Of a DNA stretch of 64,000 bases, positions 48,195 through 60,821 are shown piece by piece. Below the pieces are notes generated by a model. It saw only the letters and a list, made by a program, of their open reading frames with translations. It did not search any database and had not been told where the DNA came from. The first letter of the stretch is position 1, and each line of letters starts with the position of its first letter. The stretch is from NCBI RefSeq assembly GCF_963583255.1, contig NC_084809.1, positions 687,001 through 751,000 of the forward strand. The letters run 5' to 3'. The position numbers and the translations under genes were made by a program. Source of the DNA: Pyrus communis (Eukaryota > Streptophyta > Magnoliopsida > Rosales > Rosaceae).

Positions 48195-49724
48195 ATGTCT
48201 AAGACGGAAATATCCATGTTGCTCTTCACACATCCTACATTCATTGTTTTCTTAGCAATCATTCTCTATGTTTTGCATGTGGTTTTTTCGAGATTCCGGC
48301 GAGTCTATGAGTTTTCCTACCAAGGCCCGCCGAGGTATCCCGTCATCGGGTGCTTCATTTCCTTTTACAACAACCGCAACCGCCTCTTGGACTGGTACAC
48401 CGACCTCCTTTCCAAATCAACTACCAACACCATCATCGTGGACCGCTTCGGCGCACGGCGGACAGTAGTCACGGCCAACCCGGAAAATGTCGAGTACATG
48501 CTCAAAACCAACTTCAACAACTTCCCAAAAGGCAAACCCTTCACCGAAATTCTTGGGGACTTTTTGGGATGTGGTATATTCAATGTGGATGGTGAGGTTT
48601 GGCGCACCCAGCGCAAGTTAGCAAGTCATGAGTTCGGCACAAAGTTTCTGCGTGAATGCATGACGAAGACATTGGAGGAAGAAGTGGAAAAGAGTCTATT
48701 GCCACTGATGGAGTCGCTGGCGGCGACGGCGCAAGTGGTGGACTTGCAGGAGTTGCTAAGGAGATTCACCTTCAATGTGATTTGTAAGGTGTTTCTGGGA
48801 GTTGAGAGGTGCTGCTTGGATCCCTCTCTGCCACATCCGCCACTTGCAAGGGCTTTTGACACGGCGTCGGAGATTTGCGCAATGCGCGGAGCAGCTCCCA
48901 TGTTCATAATTTGGAAGATTAAGAGGTGGCTTGGAGTCGGTTCGGAGCAAAAACTTAGAGTTGCGATTGAAGAAGTTCATGCCTATGTGATGGATATAAT
49001 CGAGAGGAGGAAGAACGAGCTTGAAGAAGCTGAGACGGATAGTGGAGCTCGCGAAGACCTCCTAACGCGGCTAATAACGACGGGGTACGAGGAGGAGGTG
49101 ACGAGGGACATGGTGATAAGCTTTATCATGGCGGGGCGGGACACAACTTCAGCGGCCATGACATGGCTCTTCTGGTTGCTTTCCCGCCAACCAGGTGTGG
49201 AGGAAGATGTGGTGAAAGAGATTGAATCCGCCGGAGAAAAGATGTCGGATTTCGAGTTGTTGGAGTTGAGCTTGTTGAAGGCATGCCTCTACGAGTCCAT
49301 GAGGCTTTATCCGCCTGTTGCTTGGGACTCGAAGCATGCCGTAGTTGACGACTTGTTGCCTGACGGGACTCGAGTTCGGGCTGGAGATAGAGTGACGTAT
49401 TTTCCCTATGGAATGGGTAGAATGGAAGCACTGTGGGGGGAGGACCGGTTGGAATTCAAGCCGGACCGGTGGTTTCTCGAACCGGACATGGAGAGATCAG
49501 CTCTGAAAAGGGTATGTCCTTACAGGTTGCCTATTTTCCAGGCAGGTCCAAGGGTTTGTTTGGGGAAGGACATGGCTTTTATTCAGATGAAATATGTGGT
49601 GGCTTCGATTCTCAGACGGTTCGAGATCCGACCGGTTGATTCCGGTGAGCCGGTTTTCGTGCCGCGGCTGACGGCTCACATGGCCGGCGGGTTGAAGGTT
49701 CTAATCCGCAAGAGAAGTGACTGA
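48195..49724 (+). CDS. Cytochrome P450, CYP94 family
   Basis: An intronless frame of 509 residues, typical of CYP94. An N-terminal membrane anchor (residues ~5-30) is followed by a short YQGPPRYPVIG hinge, then the full P450 fold: I-helix AGRDTTSAAMTW, K-helix ESMRLYPPV (ExxR), PYGMGRMEALWG, FKPDRW and the heme-binding loop FQAGPRVCLGK with the Cys ligand. CYP94 enzymes are ER-bound omega-hydroxylases; CYP94B/C members oxidise jasmonoyl-isoleucine, and others hydroxylate fatty acids. The closest Arabidopsis gene by position I recall is CYP94B2 (At3g01900). Substrate cannot be read from sequence alone. TATAAAA at 48137-48143 lies 52 bases before the ATG. It is the intact member of a tandem pair; the other is the pseudogene at 37590-43980. 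Confidence 0.93.
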   Translation: MSKTEISMLLFTHPTFIVFLAIILYVLHVVFSRFRRVYEFSYQGPPRYPVIGCFISFYNNRNRLLDWYTDLLSKSTTNTIIVDRFGARRTVVTANPENVEYMLKTNFNNFPKGKPFTEILGDFLGCGIFNVDGEVWRTQRKLASHEFGTKFLRECMTKTLEEEVEKSLLPLMESLAATAQVVDLQELLRRFTFNVICKVFLGVERCCLDPSLPHPPLARAFDTASEICAMRGAAPMFIIWKIKRWLGVGSEQKLRVAIEEVHAYVMDIIERRKNELEEAETDSGAREDLLTRLITTGYEEEVTRDMVISFIMAGRDTTSAAMTWLFWLLSRQPGVEEDVVKEIESAGEKMSDFELLELSLLKACLYESMRLYPPVAWDSKHAVVDDLLPDGTRVRAGDRVTYFPYGMGRMEALWGEDRLEFKPDRWFLEPDMERSALKRVCPYRLPIFQAGPRVCLGKDMAFIQMKYVVASILRRFEIRPVDSGEPVFVPRLTAHMAGGLKVLIRKRSD

Positions 49725-50776
49725 CCCAGATTATTAAACCTAGAATATATTCATTTAAATTAGTAGGAGTCAATGGTTTTGAATATTTAAGGTTTATTGG
49801 ACAGTGTAACATGCCACTATGCCTCAAATGTAGCACAAGGATATTATTTATGTACATAAAGCATATGTATAAACTCTATAATTTTACTATGGGAACTGTT
49901 ATTGGTCCGCTAGAATTTTCATTTTACACACCAAACTTTTTATATTTAGAAAGAAATACACTTATGAGGAGTGTAAAATAAGATTTTTGAAGCTCTAATA
50001 ACATTTTTCTTTCACTAATTAGGAGAGCTGTATGAATTTTAAACTGTCGCTGCAATCGGTTTTGCACAAACTCTTCAATTAGCTCCATGTACTTCATATA
50101 TTACTTTAGTCTCTTCCCAAGTCTTTCTCTACCTTTTTTACCCTAAGCCTCCATCCCTTAGTCTTATTTTCTAAGCAGAGTGTATGTAGGTCTTTCTCCA
50201 CGTGTCCAAACCACCTTAACTAATTTTCTCTCTTCTTATCTTCAATTGTGGTCGCTCCTACTTTATCATGGATATCCTCGTTTTTATGCATATCCTCTCT
50301 CTTTCGTCCATATAGCTCTGTTTCTTGCATTTTCGTCATTGTTTGATTCTTTTAGTACGCAAAACTCCTAAGAAGATGAATTTTAGAAATGCTCACAAAT
50401 GTGGGTGAAACTCAGTTGACGAATTGGCCTAAAGTGCAAACAGAACCAAAGCTACCAAGAAAAATCTACAAGTACGAAAACAACAATGCGAATAAGCTAA
50501 GGAAACTATTAAGTGCAAAAATCATGTGCTGTTCAAATAGAAAATAAGAATTTAAAAAAAAAAAAAAACAAATTGAGGATTAAGTTAAGTTTATATAGAA
50601 AATTCAGGATAGAAATTCACATGTCAATCGAGCAGCTCATTAAAAAAAAATAGTCGATCGAGCAGTTAGCATGAAAACAATCAGCAAGCACCGTACACGT
50701 GTCATTGATAGAATAGTATGTTGATGCTTTTGTTTTTTCTGTTGTGTTTTGTTTCAGAAAATATACAGACAGATTC
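49725..50776. other. Convergent intergenic region with a LINE relic
   Basis: 3' ends of the P450 (+) and FIGL1 (-) genes. A short LINE fragment is at about 50090-50330. No other gene was seen. Confidence 0.5.
50090..50330 (-). mobile_element. LINE reverse-transcriptase 3' relic
   Basis: On the minus strand this reads HDKVGATTIEDKKREN, a stop, then LRWFGHVEKD. That matches the conserved IEDK.REN.LRWFGHV segment at the C-terminal side of plant LINE reverse transcriptases. It is truncated and contains stops. Confidence 0.6.
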
Positions 50777-53700
50777 TTACTGTGACAAGCTTCCAAATTG
50801 CTTGTTCCATTCCTCGTACGTACCGAGCTCGTTCAAGGAAACAGAAGGCCTCACTTCTTGCAATGCACTCTCAAAGTCCTGTATCAAATAAACAAAAACT
50901 AGTTTTTAATTACTATAAAAGGGCGACCACAATCCAACAACGCCCAGGCGGGGGCGAGGACGGGGAAACGTTTATCGTACGCAGTCTTATTCTATGCAGG
51001 TAAAAAAATGTCAAGTAAAACAACAAACATACTGAGGTGTGAGGAGTTCGAAATTTTAACCTGAACAGTTACTGGACGCATATCCTCTTTTTTGAGCTTT
51101 GTTATTTCGATGCCTTGTTTCAGAGCTTCTCTCAGTGGACCCATTGAGGCATCCTTCACCAAGTTTTTCATGTCCGATCCTGAGTACCCTGTGAAAGATA
51201 AAGAGAAGCTTCAGACAGTGGAAGTATGATAGAGAAGACGATGGATAAGGTTCTCAAATGTATGGAGTGGATACCTTGGGTTAAATTGCATATGCTATCA
51301 ATGTCCTCCCTTGAAAGTTTGAACAGTCCATCCTTTTCTAAGAGATTCCGTATGATCCAGGCTCTCGCTTCTTCAAAACAATAATTGCTGGTTAACCATG
51401 AATCGAGTATTAAGAATGTTAGTTAAATTAAACATGTTGTAACTTGTGACTTGTAAGTTGATACCTAATGAAGGCAGGGGAATGTAAAGCCTCTTGGTAA
51501 GTCGCCTCCGTGCTGCTTCATCAAGTTCTTGGGGTCGGTTCGTTGCTCCTAGAAGATTGTATCCATTTTGTGAAATTTTCGCCATTTAACTAGTGAAACT
51601 AAGGATCAAGTCTAAACTCGACGTGTTAAAATTCATTAACAGCATTCTAGTTAGAGATGATTGAGATTCAGGGGGTTCAACAATCACCTATAAGAAGAAT
51701 TTGCTCACTCCCACTGTCAAAGCCTTCCATCTCAATAAGGAACTGCGTTTTGAGTCGTCTACTTGATTCGTGCTCACCTTCTGACTTACGCTGCAGTCAA
51801 ACAAAAATTAGTATCAGCTGAGTACATCCAGAAAGAATGTACAGTGATTGATACGATAAGAGCTAGAATTGCTCATTCAGTATAGCAAAGTGCAACAACC
51901 TGAGAAAAATGTATGGCATACATAAAAACAGCTTATTATACCATTTCAAAGTTTAGTTAAGAGCTAGAGCAAACCTTACCTGTGAGAGAAGTGAATCAAT
52001 TTCATCAACAAAAATAACAGCTGGCTGGCGACAACTTGCGACTCCAAACAGTGCTCGCACTAGCTTTTCACCCTCGCCAATCTACAGTCACCAGTTAAAT
52101 AGTTCAAATATAAGTACATTTCAAGCATATATAACGAGAACAAGGGGTAAAAATCAGGGCAAGGAATTTAAACATTGATTTTCTGAAGAATGGGAAAATA
52201 TGCAGGAATCAAAATTACTAAGTATACTGATTATAATTATCTTTTGTCATATATCCTAAAAGTTTCCACATAAGTTGACATTTTAGAAAAGGCAGAAGCA
52301 AAAAGACATCAGAAAACATATGCCAGTGACCTATCACAGAACCTAAGCAAACAGAAATAACGCATCGCATACCCATTTGCTTGTTAATGAACTGGCAGAT
52401 ATGTAGAAAAAGGTTGCTTTTGCCTCTCCAGCTATGGCTTTCCCAATCATTGTTTTTCCTGTTCCCTAAACCAGGTAAAGGATTAAGATAGCTTATTGAT
52501 CAGAAATGCTTTTACTCCCTCTACTTAAAAAGGATTCAACACTTACTGGTGGACCAAAGAGAAGAAGGCCTTTCCCAGGAGAACGACAGCCCTTAAAAAT
52601 GTCAGGACGTAGTAGAGGCCATATGACCATCTCGGTTACACATTTTTTCGCATGCTCCAAACCAGCTAAAACAGTGCCATGCAACAGAAAAAATCAGAAC
52701 AGCTTCAGATATACTGCAGAAAACTGTACATGTAGAGAGTTTAAAGCATCACATATTACCAATATCATTCCATCGAACATTAGGATCCTTGTCCATAATC
52801 TCATTACTAACATGCTCAAGAAGACGAGGTTCCAAGTTCCTTAGTTTTTCTGGAAGCTCTCCATCAGGACCGCAGAGCAGTTCCAAACTTGAATGAAAAC
52901 ATTGAAGACATTAGGACATGCATACATATTTCACACAATCTATAAAAGTTATACTGCTCACCATCTCTTAGTTGAGTCACCTAATGCATCATCTGACTTT
53001 CCAGCGACTCGTGAAGTCACATTCCCAACGTTTCCCTCATTAGATTTAATAGGGGGGACAAAATTACCACGGGCTCCCCGACGTGAATAACCATATGATC
53101 GCATACCATAACCCCTATTAGTAGCATTGCCATCACTTTGAGGAGAGACACAAGAATTTGGTGATCCTGCTGGCGCTAACCCTCTTCTTTGCCTCACATC
53201 CATTTCCTAGCCAACAAAGGAACAAACCCATCAACATTTCCACATGTGCAAAAAGTGTAAACAAAAGGAGGAAGAACTGAAAAGAATGAAGATATGAGCT
53301 CCGGTAAGATCAGGTTAAGTACAAAATTATTTACTACAGGTTACAAAACCTTATGGTCAAAAGCAGTAATAAGAGGAAGGGTTGTCAGAAATAAGAAGGA
53401 TACCAATTTGGCTTTGGCAGTAACAAAGCTATTTCCAGAACCATCAGCTTTAGCATCTTCATTGGCTGATGGGGACTTCGCTATATCAATGATGGGACTA
53501 GTAAATTCCCTGTGTGCACGTTTAGCCCTAAAGGTATTCCCATAAGCTCCTTCCTCTTCAACTTTTTGAAAAGAAGAGGCACTATGACCGCCATTACGGT
53601 TGTGGAGAGTGTGAAGCTTTTCTACAACAAAGCAGTCCTCAGAGCTGTTACTTCTAGAGGCCAAAGAACCCTTGGATTTTCCATTACTTTCCACCATCGA

Positions 53701-54901
53701 GTTCTGTTTGTACAACGATGTCAACTTTGTTTGTGTCATAGGTTTCGATAACTTGCTAGTCAACTTGTCCTGCCTCTCCAATTGATCTCCCTAGGGCAGA
53801 CAGAACTTTCGGTAAGCACAACCAATTGTAATAAATCACAAAGTTAAAGTTAAGGAAAATGATTTCAACAAGCGAAATCTGAGGCAAATGATACCAAATC
53901 ATTTGCAGCCCTTCCGTTATTAGATTGCTGAAGAAGAGCCTGAAAGTACTTTGACTGCTTGATCTTCTCAATGTCAATATCTCCATTTGTGCCAAAAACA
54001 CAGCCTGGCGCCTTCTTTGCTTGCTCAAATACTTTGCTGTACAGCATACGATAAAAAATCTGAATCTAGTTGTGAAAAACAAAATTAGAGTTACTAATCT
54101 ACACTAAGACAGTACTTTGACTGCTTAATCTTCTCAATGTCAATATCTCCATTTGTGCCAAAAACACAGCCCGGCGCCTTCTTTGCTTGCTTAAATACTT
54201 TGCTGTACAGCATACGATAAAAAATCTGAATCTAGTTGTGAAAAACAAAATTAGAGTTACTAATCTACACTAAGACCACTAACAAATTCAGTGCCGGTTT
54301 ACCAACACTCGAATAAATCGATCAAATTCGGATTTAGGGTTCATCAATTCAAACCCTACTTCGTATCTAGCAAAAATTACACATTCATTTGAGTCACAAT
54401 TCAAAATTTAACTTCTCCAAAAATCTTCAAGAAATTCACATAATGTTTAATTTCTAGCAATTTCACAGGGTCTCGACCAATAAAAAGTACAATAATAGGA
54501 AACTGAAAACGCACACAAGAAATGCCAAGTGCTAGGGTTGTCAAAGCTTCGATTCAAATGAAAAATCAAGCTCAGACAGCGAAAGAGAGAGAGGCGCACC
54601 GATCGGAAAGAGGAATGAGCTCGCGGCGTGCGGCGTGGAGTTTGGCTTCGGTTTCTCGACGAATGGGGCGGATGAAGGCGTGGTCGAGCGAAGACTGAGA
54701 TTGGGAGTCAAGGAAGCCAAGGAGACGAAGGCCGAGAATCTGAGCGGAGGAGAAGTCGTGCCTCTCGAGGGAGAGCTCGGCTCCGAAGGAAAGAGAATGG
54801 AGCCTGTTCAGGTTATCGTCCACTTGCTTTCTCCAGCAGACCTCTTCGCCGCCGGCACCGGTCGCTCCTCGCCACCCCTTCGCTTCCTCCTTTCCCGCCA
54901 T
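50777..54901 (-). CDS. FIGL1: Fidgetin-like 1 AAA+ ATPase
   Basis: Thirteen exons: 54600-54901, 53895-54036, 53404-53790, 52962-53206, 52760-52887, 52547-52665, 52373-52465, 51980-52081, 51688-51790, 51465-51548, 51275-51370, 51061-51188, 50777-50878; 676 residues, all phases closing. FIGL1 restrains RAD51/DMC1 and so limits meiotic crossovers, working with FLIP in plants. The N-terminal half is low-complexity apart from a conserved [18 protein letters not shown] segment. The C-terminal AAA+ module is complete: [17 protein letters not shown], Walker A GPPGTGKT, Walker B VIFVDEID, sensor-1 LLIGATNRP, arginine finger [14 protein letters not shown], and the Vps4-like tail ending [12 protein letters not shown]. 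Part of exon 2, with its acceptor, is tandemly repeated at 54111-54276. A decayed copy of exon 1 lies upstream at about 55270-55620. The Arabidopsis counterpart I recall is At3g27120. Confidence 0.95.
53945..54276. repeat. 166-bp tandem duplication covering FIGL1 exon 2
   Basis: 53945-54110 and 54111-54276 are near-identical. The unit holds the intron-1 acceptor and about two thirds of exon 2 but not the exon-2 donor. The outer copy differs by a few substitutions (for example CAAGC to TAAGC in the GAGCAAGC word). Confidence 0.92.
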
Positions 54902-55933
54902 TTTTTTCCTTTTACTTTGCTCAACTGTGACTGAGTGACAATGATTTAGAGCGCAGGAATCGATCGAGCCTGCAAGGTCAAAGATGCCCTTACTTATAAT
55001 GTCATCGAGAGGGTAGAAATGACTTTTTATATTTTTCGAATTCGCAAATTTTTCCCCGGCTATGCTGTCGTCGTATGTAAAAGATGTTTGCCAATCGGAT
55101 CAGAATTTATGATTGGGGTATTTGCCAATTTCTTGAACGTATAAAATAACTAAAAACGTTTTTAATAACGTTTGGTAAAAAGAGTTCCAAATGTTTTTGG
55201 ATTGAAAAAGTATTTAGATTACAGCTACCAAATTTCGATTTCTTGAAGAAATAATATGATAAATTAAAAACACTATCACACAAGAAACGCCAAATGCTAG
55301 GGTCTTCAAGTTTCGATTCAAAGGAAAAATGAAAGAAGAAAGGCAGAACGGTCAGAATTCGGAATGTGGGCGCGCTGGGAGACGTCGAGTATGGACATGG
55401 TATCACGGCGAATGGAACGGATGACGGCATGGTCAAGCGGAGAGTGAAAGTAGGAGTCAAGAAATCCGAGATGAAACTCCGAGGATTTGAACGGAGGAGA
55501 GGTGGTGGATCAGGAATTTGTCGATTTGAACCCAAGGATTGGGGCTGAGTTGGCGAATGCGGCGGTGGTGATAGCGATGGCGGTCTTCTAGGTCGGTCTG
55601 AGCGAGCGCATTGAAATCGAATCACACAGATAATTCACAAAACTCCAGCACAGATGATGAATAAAACTGTCTACATGTTTGTACATTAACCATAAATCAG
55701 CAAGTTCAGCAGCACAGCAAGTACATGGTAAAATTTAATGGTTACAAACAGAACAAGATCTATATTTTTTGCCTTGGTTCAATAATCTGCGAGCAGCGTC
55801 CGTCCTCCCTCCTCGTCCTACACTAGAAAAGGCAATCCTATATCCTCCTCCTACAACCTCTCCTACATCTGCTTAAGAATACAAAGGTGGCTGGCAGTGG
55901 CACCGCCGGCAAGAGCTCAATATTCCCCTCATA
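54902..55933. other. FIGL1 upstream region and SWP73 3' region
   Basis: The left part is the FIGL1 promoter, the middle holds the decayed FIGL1 exon-1 copy, and the right part (about 55640-55933) is the SWP73 3' UTR. Nothing else is supported. Confidence 0.5.
55270..55620 (-). pseudogene. Decayed duplicate of FIGL1 exon 1 and flank
   Basis: On the minus strand the fragment reads LGFLDSYFHSPLDHAVIRSI, RRDT. The real exon reads [25 protein letters not shown]. The intron side also matches (ACACAAGAAACGCCAAATGC here, ACACAAGAAATGCCAAGTGC at 54513). The frame is not maintained across the whole copy and the rest of FIGL1 is missing. Confidence 0.8.
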
Positions 55934-57818
55934 TCATATGCTTCCAGGAGCAGCATCACTTCCTGCACCTGGCTTACGATTCAGATACCGGATAACAGCA
56001 TCTTCAACCCTGTTGCAATCACCAACCACAAGATTCAATAAGTAGTTCTTCATTGTCCTAAACCGTATATGTAACTAAATGTCAACGTGAATCAACTAAT
56101 GCATCATTTAACCAAAATGAAATTCCATCTGGAACAATCAAGCGGTGGATATTGAAACAGAAAGTAAAATAATGATCAGCAGACATTATTCATCTGGATG
56201 AATGTGTGCACCTAAAAATGGCGACAACAAAGCTGTGAAGCGCAGGTAAAAGTGGAAAAATCAATTATACTAAGTGATGTGCTTACCAGGGCTGGTGGAA
56301 GAAATCTGATCGCCTCTGTTTTTCAGCACTACGGCTTGCTACTCCAGCTACAAGCTTTAAATCTTTGTTTTGAGATTCAATCAGTGCATTGATAAATTCT
56401 ACAGGAGATTGACTAAACCCAAGGAAAAAAGCTCGCCTGCGACGATGTTCATGGATTTTTCTTATAGCTGCACATATTGCTTCATCACAGACATCAATCT
56501 CTTTGTTCTTCTCGGAGTTGGCCAAAAGAGCAGACAGATCCCTTTGGATTGGGAAAGGAACATCAACCAACACATCATAACATGCAGTTCCAGCTGGACT
56601 ATATCCTGAAAGCTTTATCTTATGCTCCAAATGTATAGGTTGCGGGAGGAACAAATGCTGAGATATCTTCTGCGATACCATGGTGAATTTCATCTTCTCT
56701 TCCCCAAATACTTTCTGAAGTGGTGGATCACAGTTAAAGAAAGAGGGGTCATGCTGGTTCTGCAATTTCCTAGCTTTCACATAGTGCCAGATTGAAGCTA
56801 TTATCCTGGGGCGGGTTTCAACCTCAATACCAAGAATTTCCATCAACGGTTGAGAAAGCTTATACTTCTCGGGCGCATAATTCATTTCCAACCGTATGTT
56901 CACAGTAAATTCTTTGTCCCCTTTTCTCTTCACCTCGAAGCCCTCATGAGGTGCCGGTGATCTAGCATTTTCCCACAAAATGATATGATGATCAGGATAT
57001 AGTCTCTGATCCAAAGAAATTGTTACTCTCTTGAAGAAAGATGAGAACTTTGGATAAAAGGGATTTGATTTCTGGACCATTCCAGGCTGGTCAGGATCAA
57101 CCCCATCTTCCAAGATCCTCCCAACTATTTTAAGTGTCCAAGTAGGGGGATCAGCATTTGGCTTCTGTGGAATCGAGCGAACCTGATTAGCAAAAGTGTT
57201 AAAAACATAAATCCGCAGCGTTTTCTGAATGCAAGGCGGGCTTTTAAGGGCCTCTTGGATGTCAACTTTCTTTCTTGCAAGGGCAGAATCAACACGACCC
57301 TCAAACTCGAGAAGCTGGGTGTAGAGAGCAGATTCAGGCAGAATGGTGGCTACTTTGTCTTGTAGCTGTTTATCGGGAAGCTTCTGCTTCTTTTTACGAG
57401 CAGCAGGGTTGAGTTCCATGGTTCTCAGAGGTGACATCGTGTGCGTAGGAGAAGCACCAGAAGGGCGCATTGGTGGTTTTTGGGGGTAGCGCTTGGCACT
57501 TGCATTCCCAGGTGTGGAAAAGGAAGGTGAAGATGACCCCAAATTCGCAATGCCAACAGATTGGTTCTGGTTAAGGGCCATCGCCTGAGCTTGGAACTGA
57601 GCTTGGAATTGGGCATGAGCTTTTGACTGAGCCTGGGCAATAGCCTGGGCTTGGGAGAGCTGAAACTGACCTTGGTAACCAGCCCCAATCTGTGTTTGGG
57701 CTTGCGATTGTTGAAATGCAGGGTTTGCAGACATAGATTGCCCTACCATACTGACATTGCCAAAGGGCGACGAGGGGGCTCCGAGACTCTTAGGTGGATT
57801 ATTATTGTTCATAGACAT
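55934..57818 (-). CDS. SWP73: SWI/SNF subunit SWP73/BAF60 (SNF12), SWIB domain
   Basis: Two coding exons, 56287-57818 and 55934-56009, joined in phase; 535 residues, the normal size for plant SWP73. This is a core accessory subunit of BRM/SYD-type chromatin remodelling complexes in the nucleus. The N-terminal region (residues ~30-85) is Gln/Ala-rich ([20 protein letters not shown]). The central part has a basic [16 protein letters not shown] segment. The SWIB/MDM2 domain lies at about residues 310-390 ([35 protein letters not shown]). The C-terminal helical part ends in [20 protein letters not shown], split by the intron. A 5'-UTR intron is likely: a good acceptor (TGGTTAG) lies nine bases before the ATG. 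It is divergent from the ribosomal protein gene. The Arabidopsis relative I recall is At3g01890. Confidence 0.95.
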
Positions 57819-59063
57819 AGCTGACCCTAACCAGATAAAGATAAAAAACCAGCAAAAATATTAATTCTCCAGAAGCCTAACCTTAAAAATCCGTCCCAAC
57901 ATCAAACACCCACAAAGAAAACGATGCATGCATAAGCATTTACACCAAGATATTAAAACCCAGCAAAAGAACATGCGCGAAACGGAAATCGAAACCCGCT
58001 CAAATTCGAACCTTCTAGAACCATTTCCGAGCAACACACCAAAAGATAGATGACCCAAATCCACGAAATGCACAAATTTCGCAGGAGGCAAACTTTTGGT
58101 TTCACGAAACCCTAATTCAAGAAAAGGCAATCAGACCCAAAAGTTGACATATGGTACAAAATCCACAACCAAAGGAGCAAATATCAAATAAAGGATACAG
58201 AATTTGACATAAACAGATCAAAACGAGAGCAATTTTGAAATTCTGAACGAGAATTGGCAGTTGAGAATACTGCGAAATTCACGAGGAGATCAAGAAAGAC
58301 CTAAGGAAACGAAGGGATAGAGAAGCACTTACAGATAAGCAGAAGCAGTCCCAAGCTTTTAGAGTAGAGCAAAAGCTGGTTTACTTTCCTCCACCTGACA
58401 ACGATGACACCAGACGAGTGTGACCTCCTGCAGCAACACTGACGCTAAGCGCTTTGATTGATTTCGCTCTTTTTCCTTCTCCTACTTTCCCTTCGGCACC
58501 ATATTACCGAATAATAGTTTTTTCTTCTTTTGGGGTAATTGCACTTTGCACCACTCTATGATTGGTATTTTACACTTTACTACTCTTGAGTTACGAGTTC
58601 TTACAGTTTATTACATAATCTACTCATTTACAAACAATATTACTACTCTAAATTAAACTAACAAGAAAAGAAGAATTAGAACTCGGAACAAAACTGATTG
58701 AAAATAAAACAAAATTTGGAATGGAGTGGATTGAAGACAATCAACCGCTGTATTTTACTCTTCTCCTCAAGTTGAACTAAAGGTGAGCAAAAAATAGACA
58801 TAGATGGTTCAAGTTTTCGTTTCACTTGACTAGATGTAACTTTTATCAATCATGGTAATAAAAGTTTTTTGTATCGTCGAAGTTGAAAAAAAAAGAAAAA
58901 GAAAAAGACATAGATGGGACTTAAGCCCAACATCCCAAAGGCCCAGCCCACGCGTTTTAACTAGTTTGCGCTTTATAGTGCTAAAACCCTAGAGTTTCTT
59001 CGATTTTCGCTCGAATTCATCTCTGACCGCCCAGACTCCTCCTTCCGCCGCCGATCAACAGCA
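57819..59063. promoter_or_regulatory. Divergent SWP73 and L17 upstream region
   Basis: It includes the SWP73 leader intron (about 57829-58330) and the L17 promoter. Just before L17, GCCCAA at 58925 and GCCCAGCCCA at 58941-58950 are site II-type elements. AAACCCTA at 58984-58991 is a telo box. That pairing is the usual signature of plant ribosomal protein promoters. 58500-58900 is AT-rich with no gene. Confidence 0.65.

Positions 59064-60821
<1,758 letters not shown>

Noticed and set aside
55107..55625. 172-codon proline-rich minus-strand frame
   Set aside because: It overlaps the decayed FIGL1 exon-1 copy but is in a different frame from the homologous residues, so it is chance.
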